From: Xanthobacter dioxanivorans
Lineage (GTDB): Bacteria; Pseudomonadota; Alphaproteobacteria; Rhizobiales; Xanthobacteraceae
DNA: 64,000 nucleotides
Direction of reading: 5' to 3'
NCBI RefSeq assembly: GCF_016807805.1
Contig: NZ_CP063362.1
Location: 6,180,501 to 6,244,500, forward strand
Shown here: one piece after another, positions 34,266 to 43,400 of the stretch
Numbering within the stretch: position 1 is the first letter of the stretch
Layout of the letters: every line of letters begins with the position of its first letter
The notes under the pieces: generated by a model
Seen by the model: the letters and a program-made list of their open reading frames with translations, nothing else
What the model was told of the DNA's origin: nothing
Database searches by the model: none
Made by a program: the position numbers and the translations under genes

Positions 34266-35045
34266 ATGGTGATCGAAAGCGCGCCTAAATCCACGCTGAG
34301 GGTTCTTGGCATTTTCGATGTCATTTCGCAGGCGTCCGGCGGATTGACGCTCGCAAAGCTGAGCCTGTTGCTCGAATCTCCCAAAAGCAGCCTCTTGAAT
34401 TTGCTGCGCCCCTTGGTCGCACAAGACTATCTCTCCTATGGCAACGGTGTTTACACGCTCGGCCCGAGGGCTTTCAGCCTTGCGTCGGGCATCCTCGGCG
34501 TCCGCAAGCAACCCTCGCTCATCCGCCAGTTTGCCCACGAACTGGCGGAGGCGACGCACGAGACGGTCATCGTCGCCGCGCTCGACCTCGCCGCCGACCT
34601 CGCCGCCTATGTGGACGTGATCGAGAGCCCCCAGCTCGTGCGCTATTCCGTGCCGGCCGGCGTCACCCGCCCGCTCTATTGTTCCGCCGCCGGCCGCCTG
34701 CTGCTGGCGTTCCAGCCAGAAAGCTGGCGGGACGCCTATTTCGAGCGCGCGGAGCTGAAGCCGCTCACCGCGCGCACCGTGACGAAGGTGCCGGAGCTGC
34801 GCACCATCATCGCCGAAATCCGGCGCACCAACATCGCCTACAGCTCGAACGAGGCGGTGGATGGCGCGGCAGGGATCGCCGCGCCGGTGTGCGATGCCGA
34901 CGGCACCGTGGTCGCGGCTCTTCTCGTCGCCGCCCCGGCCATGCGCGCCGAGCAGAACCGGGCCCATCTGCGCCAGGAAGTGATCCGCGCCGCCGCCCGC
35001 GCGTCACAGGCGCTCGGCCACCGGGAAGCCGAAGCCGTCGCCTGA
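34266..35045 (+). CDS. IclR-family transcriptional regulator
   Basis: 259 aa. The winged HTH covers about residues 8-70 (STLRVLGIFDVISQASGGLT, AKLSLLLESPKSSLLNLLRP) and the effector domain about 85-250, with VIVAALDLAADLAAYVDVIE, PLYCSAAGRLLLAFQPESWR and SSNEAVDGAAGIAAPVCDAD. Complete. It is convergent with the second LIV transporter operon and follows the CoA-ester run, either of which it could regulate. Confidence 0.88.
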   Translation: MVIESAPKSTLRVLGIFDVISQASGGLTLAKLSLLLESPKSSLLNLLRPLVAQDYLSYGNGVYTLGPRAFSLASGILGVRKQPSLIRQFAHELAEATHETVIVAALDLAADLAAYVDVIESPQLVRYSVPAGVTRPLYCSAAGRLLLAFQPESWRDAYFERAELKPLTARTVTKVPELRTIIAEIRRTNIAYSSNEAVDGAAGIAAPVCDADGTVVAALLVAAPAMRAEQNRAHLRQEVIRAAARASQALGHREAEAVA

Positions 35046-35242
35046 TCCGCTGCCGCGTCTCGACCTCGGCCGCAGGCTGCCCGGTCCGCATCCGGGAGGG
35101 TGCGCTGCCTGGTGGACGATCAGCGGGTTCCCGGGCATCGCCGGCCGGACGGAGGGCTTGCGCGAGAACCGCAACGTCTCAGCTCGGGAGAAGCGGCGCC
35201 CGCTTCGGGAAGCCGCGCTGTGGTGATTTCAAAGGAACTCCG

Positions 35243-35952
35243 TCACATCCCGAGATAGGCTTGGCGAACGTGATCGCTGTTCCGCAGCTCGACGGCCGTT
35301 CCCGAAAGCACGATGGCTCCGTTCTCGATGACATAGGCGCGTGACACCAATCCCAGCGCGATGGGGACGTCCTGCTCGACGAGAAGCAGGGTCAGGCCGT
35401 TTAGAACGAGGTTGCGCAGAACCTCGTAGAGCTCGCGCACAACAATGGGCGCCAGCCCCAGGGAAGGCTCGTCCAGCATCACCAGCCGGGGCCGGGACAT
35501 CAGGGCGCGCCCAATGGCCACCATCTGCTGCTGCCCCCCGACAGGGTTCCCGCCGGCGCATCACGCTTTGCGACGAGCATCGGAAAGATGCGCCAGATGT
35601 CTTCCAGGGCGGCCTCCTTGGCGGCGCGCGACGGCAGCGGCGTGCCGCCCACGAGGAGGTTTTCGCGCACCGTGAGGGACGGGAAGATATGACGGGCTTC
35701 CGGCACCTGCACCAGGCCCGCATGTGGAATACGGTGGGCGGGCATGGCGAGGAGGTCATGGCCATCGAACGAAATGGCGCCCGCGGTCGGAGTGATCAGA
35801 CCGGAAATCGTGCGCAGCAGGGTCGATTTGCCTGCGCCGTTCGGGCCGAGGATCGCGACCGCTTCGCCCTCCGCGACTTCAAGGGACACCTCGCTCAGGA
35901 CCTGAAGCGATCCGTAGCCGGAGCGGATACCTTCGACGGAGAGTAGCGTCAT
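35243..35952 (-). pseudogene. livF: LIV-type ATP-binding protein LivF, frameshifted at the ABC signature
   Basis: Two overlapping frames make one 235-aa LivF: 35952-35500 gives MTLLSVEGIRSGYGSLQVLS, Walker A GPNGAGKS near residue 37 and LSGG; 35524-35243 continues as QQQMVAIGRALMSRP, Walker B LVMLDEPSLGLAP and the C-terminus. The break is in a run of six C on the plus strand (about 35534-35539, six G in the gene), where a seventh would restore LSGGQQQ. Either a real mutation that would disable the transporter or a homopolymer error. The start overlaps the LivMG gene by four bases. Confidence 0.85.
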
Positions 35953-37757
35953 CGTGCCTTGACCTTATCGAGCGGGGGAAGAGCCGGCTCCTCGGTCGGA
36001 CGGCCAAGATAGGCTTCCACGACGCGCGGGTCCCGGGCGACGTCGCTCGGCACCCCTTCCGCGATCAGCTCCCCCGCGTCCAGTACAACGATGCGGTCCG
36101 ACAGGGCCATGACAGCGCGGATGTGGTGTTCGATGAAGATCACCGTCACGCCCGAGTCGCGAATGGAGCGGATCAGCTCGATCGCGTCGTTGATCTCGCG
36201 GGGGGTGAGGCCCGCCATGATCTCGTCGAGGAGGATGAGCCGGGGACAGGTCGCCAGCGCCCGCGCGATCTCGAGGCGGCGCTGCACCGCGAGCGTGACA
36301 TCCGCGCTCGCCATGTCGCGATACTGATCGAGGCGCGTGAGAGAGAGGACAGAGCCGGCGATGGCGGCGGCTTCACCCTCCGGGCGGCCGACCAGGGCCG
36401 CCGCATAGACCGTTTCGGCAACGGTCAGCGTGGGAAAGGCGCGGGTGATTTGGAACGTCCGCCCGATGCCGGCTCGGCAGATTTCGTGTGGTGGCAGGCC
36501 GGCGATTTCCCGCCCGTCAAAGGTGATGCTGCCACTCGTGGGCTTGAGCGATCCGGCAAGCAGCGAAAACAGGGTCGTCTTGCCGGCGCCGTTCGGTCCG
36601 ATGATGCCGAGAATCTCGCCCGATCGCACTTCGATCGACACATCGCGAACCGCGAACACGCCGCCGAAGTTCTTCGACACGCCGCTCGCCTTCAGAATTT
36701 CCTTGCCCTTGGCGGCATCACTCCGACGGACATCCGGCGCGGGACCTGCCGCCCGCGGGAGGTCGGGAAGCGAGAGCGCGCCACGCGTCACGCCGAAGCG
36801 TCTGAGGCCGGCGACGAGGCCTCCGGGGAAGCTCAGAATGGCGAGCATGAGCGCGATGCCGTAGATGAGGTGATGCGCGCTCGATCCGCCTGCATTGGCA
36901 AGCGCCGTCCGCAGATACTCGCCCGCAGGCACCAGCACCAGCGGACCGAGCACCGGTCCGAGCAGGCTGCCGGCGCCGCCGACGACGGCGAAGAGAAGAA
37001 GATAGATGGTGATCTCGACGCCAAACACCGATTGCGGATCGATGAACCCTGTGTGCTGGGCGCTGAAGGTGCCGGCCATCGCCGCGAAGAAGGCGCTGAC
37101 CGCGAACGTGAACAGCTTGACCGCCATCGTGTTGATGCCGATGGCGCCGGCGGCGGCTTCGCTGTCGTGGATCGCGCGCCAGTAGAAGCCGAGCCGGCCC
37201 GAAAAGAGGATCTGGATGGTGGCCAGGGCGAAGGTCGTCAGGGCGCCCGCCAGGAGCAGATAGCTCACCGGGCTGTCGAAGCGCATGTCCCACACGGATT
37301 GCCCCACCGCTGGTGGAAACAGGCCATTGGTTCCGCCAAGCGCCGGGATGCCGCTGACCGCGAAAAGCAGGACGTAGGACGATGCCAGCGTCAGGAGCGA
37401 GAAGACGAGGGGACTGAGGCCGCGACGGAACGGCAGATACCCCACGATCATCGAGAACAGGGCCGCCAGCAGTCCGCCGACCAGCATGCCGAGCCAGGGG
37501 CTCACGCCGTGGGCGGTTGCGAGATACACGGCGGTGTAGGCGCCCAATCCGAAGAAGGCGGAATGTCCGAACGAGACCTGACCGAGCAGGCCGCCGACCA
37601 TGTTCCAGGACGCCGCCAGCAGGATCCAGCCGAGCAGGCCGACCATGATGCCGATCCAGTAGCCGTCCAGGAACAGCGCGGCAGCCGTGATGGCCAGCCA
37701 CATGGCGACGAGGGCCGCCGCCGTCTGGCTGCGGATGAAACGGGAGAGAATGTTCAT
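35949..37757 (-). CDS. Fused LIV-type permease/ATPase (LivM-LivG)
   Basis: 602-aa fusion. Residues 1 to about 320 are a LivM permease (GYWIGIMVGLLGWILLAASW, LLGQVSFGHSAFFGLGAYTA, several membrane segments, GGAGSLLGPVLGPLVLV). After a linker of about 30 residues, residues about 350-590 are a LivG ATPase: Walker A GPNGAGKTT, GIGRTFQITRAFPTLTV, degenerate signature VQRRLEIARALA and Walker B LILLDEIMAGLTP. MG fusions occur in LIV systems of this bacterial group. The start overlaps the livH stop by ATGA. Confidence 0.9.
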   Translation of the reverse strand: MNILSRFIRSQTAAALVAMWLAITAAALFLDGYWIGIMVGLLGWILLAASWNMVGGLLGQVSFGHSAFFGLGAYTAVYLATAHGVSPWLGMLVGGLLAALFSMIVGYLPFRRGLSPLVFSLLTLASSYVLLFAVSGIPALGGTNGLFPPAVGQSVWDMRFDSPVSYLLLAGALTTFALATIQILFSGRLGFYWRAIHDSEAAAGAIGINTMAVKLFTFAVSAFFAAMAGTFSAQHTGFIDPQSVFGVEITIYLLLFAVVGGAGSLLGPVLGPLVLVPAGEYLRTALANAGGSSAHHLIYGIALMLAILSFPGGLVAGLRRFGVTRGALSLPDLPRAAGPAPDVRRSDAAKGKEILKASGVSKNFGGVFAVRDVSIEVRSGEILGIIGPNGAGKTTLFSLLAGSLKPTSGSITFDGREIAGLPPHEICRAGIGRTFQITRAFPTLTVAETVYAAALVGRPEGEAAAIAGSVLSLTRLDQYRDMASADVTLAVQRRLEIARALATCPRLILLDEIMAGLTPREINDAIELIRSIRDSGVTVIFIEHHIRAVMALSDRIVVLDAGELIAEGVPSDVARDPRVVEAYLGRPTEEPALPPLDKVKAR

Positions 37758-38629
37758 GCTTCGCTCCCGCGTCCGAACAGGCCACGGGGGCGGGCCAGGA
37801 GAGCGAGACCGAACACCAGGTAGATGATGCCGGGCGCCGCGGGATTGTTGAAGAGCGCGCTTGTCACGGCTTCGACGATGCCGATCAGCAGGCCGCCGAC
37901 GAATGCGCCCCGCAGGTCGCCGAGGCCGCCGAGCACCACGACCATCAGCGACAGCAGGCTGTACTGGATGCCGGCAGTCGGCGTGAGCTGCGAGAAGGCC
38001 ATGAGGCAGCCTGCCGGCACGGCGAGAAGCGCTGTACACCCGACGAAGACCATCATCTGGACCGAACGGACAGGGATGCCGCAGAGAATGGCCATTGTCG
38101 GGTCCTGAGCCACCGCCCTCAGGCGGCGGCCGAATTCCGTGCTCAGGATGAACCAGGTGAGTGCCGCGCAAACGACGATCGAGATGAGGAACCCGATCAG
38201 CTCCGGCTTTCCGACCACCACGCCCGCGATCCGGAACGCCGCACCATCGAGCGATGTGCGCACGTTCAGAAGGTCTGCGCCGAAGACCAGAAGCGCGGTG
38301 CTCTGGATGGCAAAGGACAGTCCGAGCGTCACCTGCGCCTGCATCAGGGGACCGGCGCCGAGCACCCGCCGGATCAGCACGAAATAGACGGCCATGCCGA
38401 TCAGGGCGAGAACGGGAGCCACGAGGACGATGGCGGCGTACGGGTTGATCCCGAACGCGTGGTTGAGGATGACGATGCCGTACATGCCGGCCATGAGGAG
38501 GTCGCCATGGGCGAAGTTCAGCACTCGCATCACGCCGAAGACGAGAGCCAGCGACATTGCGACGAGCGCATAGATGCCGCCGAGCAGCAGACCGGAGATG
38601 ACGGCCTGGAGGAGGGTTGCGAAAGACAT
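37754..38629 (-). CDS. livH: LIV-type ABC transporter permease LivH
   Basis: 291 aa, about eight membrane segments. GGIYALVAMSLALVFGVMRV, LNFAHGDLLMAGMYG (family hallmark NFAHG near residue 37) and VVLGGLGDLRGAFVGGLLIG in the C-terminal third. It follows the binding-protein gene by 17 bases and overlaps livMG. It partners with the LivM half of the fusion. Confidence 0.92.
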   Translation of the reverse strand: MSFATLLQAVISGLLLGGIYALVAMSLALVFGVMRVLNFAHGDLLMAGMYGIVILNHAFGINPYAAIVLVAPVLALIGMAVYFVLIRRVLGAGPLMQAQVTLGLSFAIQSTALLVFGADLLNVRTSLDGAAFRIAGVVVGKPELIGFLISIVVCAALTWFILSTEFGRRLRAVAQDPTMAILCGIPVRSVQMMVFVGCTALLAVPAGCLMAFSQLTPTAGIQYSLLSLMVVVLGGLGDLRGAFVGGLLIGIVEAVTSALFNNPAAPGIIYLVFGLALLARPRGLFGRGSEA

Positions 38630-38646
38630 GCGCTGGGTTTGCTCGT

Positions 38647-39861
38647 TCAGGGCAACATGACGGGCTTGCCGACGGCGATGCCGGCCGGGAACACGGTCAC
38701 CTTGCGCTTGCCGTCCACCCAGGCCGCCACCAACTCCTCGGCGCCGAGATTGCGGCCGTTCGCCGGGTCGAAGCGAATGAACCTGAACGGGGTGATCGTA
38801 TCGTCGCCGGGAATGTCGAGGGTGCGCAGCGCATCGCGGACGGAGGCGGGAGTGAGGTCCGGTGAGGTCTTGAGCGCGGCTTCCAGGGCTACCTTCAGTG
38901 TCATGATGGCGCCGTAGCAGGTGCCGGCGTAGCTCGACGGCTCGCTGGCGAACTTCTTGACGTAGGCCTCGCGAAACGCGGCCGCGCGCTTGATGTCGGG
39001 ATTGAAGTAGTCGACGTTGGCCACACGGAGCTGGTCGATGACGGCCGCATCCACGAGTTCCGGCAGGCGCGGATCGCCGAGGCCGCCGCCAATGCCGAGC
39101 ACGAAGGGCTTGAAGTCGAGCTGCCGCGCCGCTTTCAGCCCGGCCACCACATCCTCGGTGTAGCCGATCCAGACCACGAGCTCGGGCGTGCTGTCCTGCA
39201 CCTTGCGCATGACGGGCAGAAGGTTGCGGTCAGCGCGATTGTAGGTGGTCTCGCTGACGACGTTGATCCCCTTCGCATCCATCAGCTTGCGCAGGCGTTC
39301 TCCGGTCCCGGCGCCGCGCGGGCTGTCTTCGTAGAGCAAGGCGATCCGCCGGTCGGCGAGCGGCTTCGCCCCCGTGATGGTCTGCATGTAGGCGAAGGCG
39401 GTGGTCGCCTCGTCATCGCTGCTGATCTGATGCGAGAAATACCATTTGTAGCCGCGGGCGAGAATGTCGGCGGATACGGCCGAGCCGTTGAGCAAGGGAA
39501 CCTGCGCGGATTCGGCGAACTGCGCGGCGCCCGAGGTGCCGGCGCTGATGTCGCAGGCGAGAACGACCGGCGCCCGCCCCTCGCGCGTCAGCCGCTCCAT
39601 CTCGCGTCGCGCGATCTCGGGTCGGCCCTGAGTATCGACGATCTCGAGCGTCAGGGGCCTGCCGCCGATGCCCCCGGCCGCATTGATCGTCTCCTGGGCG
39701 ATTTCCGCGGCCTTCTTGGAATCCTGGCCGAGCACGGCAATCGATCCGGTCAGGGGCGTGATCATCGGGACGCGGATGGATTCCGCCGCGCGGGCCCCCT
39801 GGCCGAGGAGCGTTGACGCCGCCAGAATGAGGCTCGCACGCAGGCATTGACGAAATCTCAT
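38647..39861 (-). CDS. LIV-type ABC transporter substrate-binding protein
   Basis: 404-aa periplasmic-binding-protein type 1 fold. Signal peptide MRFRQCLRASLILAASTLLG with cleavage after ARA; the mature part has PLTGSIAVLGQDSKKAAEIA, INAAGGIGGRPLTLEIVDTQ, YKWYFSHQISSDDEATTAFA and VVWIGYTEDVVAGLKAARQL. The ATG at 39861 follows GGGAG. First gene of the second LIV operon. The pocket type is that of the Leu/Ile/Val or aromatic-acid binding proteins; the ligand is not predictable by eye. Confidence 0.9.
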   Translation of the reverse strand: MRFRQCLRASLILAASTLLGQGARAAESIRVPMITPLTGSIAVLGQDSKKAAEIAQETINAAGGIGGRPLTLEIVDTQGRPEIARREMERLTREGRAPVVLACDISAGTSGAAQFAESAQVPLLNGSAVSADILARGYKWYFSHQISSDDEATTAFAYMQTITGAKPLADRRIALLYEDSPRGAGTGERLRKLMDAKGINVVSETTYNRADRNLLPVMRKVQDSTPELVVWIGYTEDVVAGLKAARQLDFKPFVLGIGGGLGDPRLPELVDAAVIDQLRVANVDYFNPDIKRAAAFREAYVKKFASEPSSYAGTCYGAIMTLKVALEAALKTSPDLTPASVRDALRTLDIPGDDTITPFRFIRFDPANGRNLGAEELVAAWVDGKRKVTVFPAGIAVGKPVMLP

Positions 39862-40363
39862 CGTGTTCTCCCGAAACCGCGTATCGGATTTAATCTTCCC
39901 GGGGGACAGCAGCCTGGACAAGGGACTCCGGCCACTCGACATAAGTGTGCGATTTACGCAATGGGGGAGATGCGGATCGGTTCAGCGGCCTCTCGATCGC
40001 CCATTCGATCTGTCTCGCACTTGCGAAGACTGTTGTCGGCGAGACCAGATCGGCGGCGCGGCGGACGATTTCCGTGCCCCGTCATGTCGTCGTCGCGGTG
40101 CGACCGGCCACGCCGGCCCGCGTCAGGGCCTTCCGTTGGCGCGAGGCGCCCCGATTCCCTCCGGGTCGAAGCGCGCGCCATATCCCTCGGGTCGCGGTCG
40201 GGCGGCGGCTGGGCCGCATCCAGCCCCGTCCGAGCTGGACGAGGCCACCAAGGCGCTCGTCTCCGATCCGGCACGTCTTCACCGCGCCGCCCACATGAAC
40301 GGCATGCGGAAGGCGACAAGTGCGGGAGATGCAGATCGCCGAACCCGGCGCCGCAGCCTCGAT
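39862..40363. other. Intergenic boundary between catabolic and conjugative halves
   Basis: About 500 bases holding the (unresolved) promoter side of the binding-protein gene and then sequence with no recognised gene. The last part lies directly behind a truncated-looking 27-codon ORF, so the junction between the transporter cluster and the mobile element is probably here. I see no tRNA end or obvious att repeat. Confidence 0.4.
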
Positions 40364-40447
40364 TTACTGTAAGATAGCCGGGACAGTGAGGATCTCGATC
40401 GGGATCTCGGTACGGCCGATCGCCTCGTGAAAGGTCTCTACATCCAT
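40364..40447 (-). CDS. Short ORF downstream of traA, possibly a truncated gene
   Basis: 27 codons, MDVETFHEAIGRTEIPIEIL then TVPAILQ and TAA. A strong purine-rich ribosome site (GAGAAGGAGAAGG) lies 3-8 bases before its ATG, 14 bases after the traA stop, so it is positioned as the next gene of the traA transcript. Its start looks genuine but the product is too short to recognise. It may be the surviving 5' end of a tra-associated gene cut by the element boundary. Confidence 0.4.
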   Translation of the reverse strand: MDVETFHEAIGRTEIPIEILTVPAILQ

Positions 40448-40461
40448 GGCCTTCTCCTTCT

Positions 40462-43400
40462 CTACCTGGTGAGCCCTCTGGCCTGGTTGATCGTCCGTAT
40501 CCGCCGCTCGGAGAGGATCTTCTCGTCGGCGTCGATCCGGACCGACTGCTGCAGCACGCGCAGCGAGGCGCGCATTGTCTCGAAGGCCTCCCGATGCGCC
40601 GGCGGCACGCGGTTGGCCGCATCCTTCTCGCCGCGCGCGATTGCATTGCGCCCGAAGCGCGTATCAAGCGCGTGGCTCACGGCCGCGAACTCCTCGCGGA
40701 TCTTCGGATCGAGCGCGCCGACCATGGCGTTCAGGCCGCGGGTATTCTGCTTCGCCTCGGCGGTGAGCCTCTCCAAAGCGTCCTGCGCCGGCCGGGAGAG
40801 ACCGGGGATGGCGAGCGCCATCAGCCGCCGCTCCTCGGCGATGGCTTGTCGCTGGGCCTCCGTGGCACCGGCGTAGGCTGAGCCGAGCGCACGCAGTTCC
40901 GCCGCCGCCACGGGCAGCGCGGCCGTGGCATCCCGGCGCTCGCGGCCGGTTGCAAGCAGCCGATCTACCATCCTCCCGGAGCCTCGGACTGCGCCATAGG
41001 CGTCGGGGGCGTTGGACATGGCGGCGGCGATGCGCTCCGCCGCGAAGCCTTTGACAAGGAGATCCTCCATCTTCGCGACCACAGCCGCCGGATCGCGCCA
41101 GATGCGCGATGCAATTTCCCCCAATGCGGCCCGCTGCTGCCGATAATGAGAGGCGTCCAGCGCCCGCTGCCGCGCTTCCTCCTCCGCCGGCTGACGGAAC
41201 TCGGTCACAGCGGCAAGCATGGGTGGAACGGTGTTTCCGGCATCGGCACGATAGGGCGCCGGCGCGACGATGCGGGAGCGGTCCTGTCGCTCCGCCTGAT
41301 GCTGCGCGTCGGCAAACCTGCGGACGGACTCGAACATGGCCTTCAGCTCCGCCCGCTTCTGCGCGTCCATGTCCTCCGGCACGCGATCGCCCATGTTTCG
41401 CTCCGCGATGGCATCCGCCTTCTCGGTGAAGGCGCTCCAGCCGAAGCGCGCGGTCAGCGCCTCGCTGACCGCCTTGATCTCCTGCACGACCGCGCGATCC
41501 TCGGCGACCAGAGCAAAGGCGGCCTTGTAGGCACCCTCCCCGCCCTGCGCGCGCACGGCCTCGATCTCACCTAGCCGCGCCGTCGCCTTTATCGACAGTG
41601 CAGGCACCGAAAACGCCATGTGTACGCGACGCTGCTCCTCGCGGATCTCGAAGGATGACGCGCTCGTCTTGAAAGCCGCGGCATGGGCCCGGGCGAGCGG
41701 AACCAGTTCCTCCGTGACGGCCTTCAGCACATCGCCGCGTTTGCGACGAGAAGCTTGTCCATCGATGAGGTGCTCGCCGCCGCGCAGGGCGCCAAGCTGC
41801 CCTGGGTCTCGCTCCAGGGCTTCTCCCAGTCCCCGCGCGCCGACCTTTGACGCCGATGCCAGATCGTGGAGCTTGATCATCGCCGCGTCCGGATCACGAT
41901 AGATCCGCCCCAGCACCGGCCATAGGGCCCCTTCCCGCTCCTTCGCCGCGGGCGAGGAGAGCTGCGCCAGACGCGCGTCCTCTTGGGCCGATCGCGCGAA
42001 GCGCGTCGCCGGCGCCAACAGATAATGCCTCTCGTCGGCAGGCTCCCGGGCCGACGCTTCGATGCGCTGGTCGCTGTAGGAGACGCTGCGCTCGCGGGCA
42101 ATCGCAAAGCCCAACGCGACGCTCGCCCGCTCCCACAGCTTCGCCAGCTCGTTCCGCTTTTCAGACAGCCACGCCAGCCGCCGCGCCGCCCCCTCCCCTA
42201 TCCCGGATGCGGCCTCGGCGAGTTGGTCGATGCCGCGCAGCCGCGCGAAGTCACGGGCGTGGGCCTGGTACGACGGCTCGCTCTCATAGTCGAGCGTGGT
42301 GGTCTTCGCGCCGGACCGCGACAGGCGCTCCACGAGCTGCTTGAAGAGATCCGGACGATGGCTTTCCCGTTCCATGCGCGCTGTGCGGTCCTCTAAGGTT
42401 TCGACCTGCTTCGCGGTCCAGACGTTGCGCTCGACCTGGCGCTCCTCAAGCCGCTTCTCACCCGCTTCCTCGTCGATCACCGGGATCCTGACGGTGACCG
42501 TCTCGACACCGTCCTTGCGCAAGGTGACGGTGTCTCCCACGCTCACGCCGCCCTTCTCAAGCGCGGCGGGTAGGCTGACGCCCCACAGACGTTGCGTCGA
42601 TCCATCATCCGCGCGAACATCGGCATAGGGGCTCGGCGCGATATCCTCGCTCTCCCGGAACTTGGCCTGGCTGATCTCGAGGAGCTCGCCGGTGACGCCT
42701 CCGGCATGATCAACACGAGGCTTGCGCCCCCACTCGCCACGCGGCTCGAAATCTTCCCAGGCCGCATAGAGGTCGGCCCGATCGCGGTGACGGCTCATCG
42801 CCACATAGGTCAGATGCTGGTCCAACGTGCCTGTGGCGAGCACGAAGGTCCGGTCCACCGTCGCGCCCTGGGCCTTGTGAATGGTGGCCGCATAGCCGTG
42901 ATCGACATTGCCATAGGTGTCCTCGCCGAAGACGACCTCGCGTCCATTGTCGAGACGAACTGTGAGGAGCGTCCGGCCCCTTTCATCGGTGGTGGAGGTC
43001 ACTGAGCCAAGCATGCCGTTCTTGACGTGCTGTGGTCCGAGGTGCTTCGCCCGCGGCTCCACGAACCGCGCATTCTCGAGGAAGATGATGCGGTCGCTGG
43101 CAGCGAATTCACGCGTTCCACGTTCCGTCGTGAACGTGCGATTCGCCGAAAGCGCACCGTCGTCCGCCAGCACCTTGCGCAGCGCGTCGTTGAGACGCTT
43201 CACATCCTCATTGATATGGGCGAGGACAAGCAGTTCATCCCCGCGCGGCGGCTGTCGCTCACCCTCGGCCGCCGTCTTTCCGGTGAGTGCGCGCCACGCC
43301 CCGGTCCAGTCCGTGACGATCCGGCCAATGGCATCCTCGCGCGTTGCGGCCTCGACGATATGGCCATGCTGTGCATAGGCATCGAGTGCCGTCTCGAGCT

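Noticed and set aside
36123..37823. 566-codon plus-strand frame opposite LivM-LivG
   Set aside because: Charged low-complexity antisense translation; the minus-strand fusion protein has all ABC motifs.
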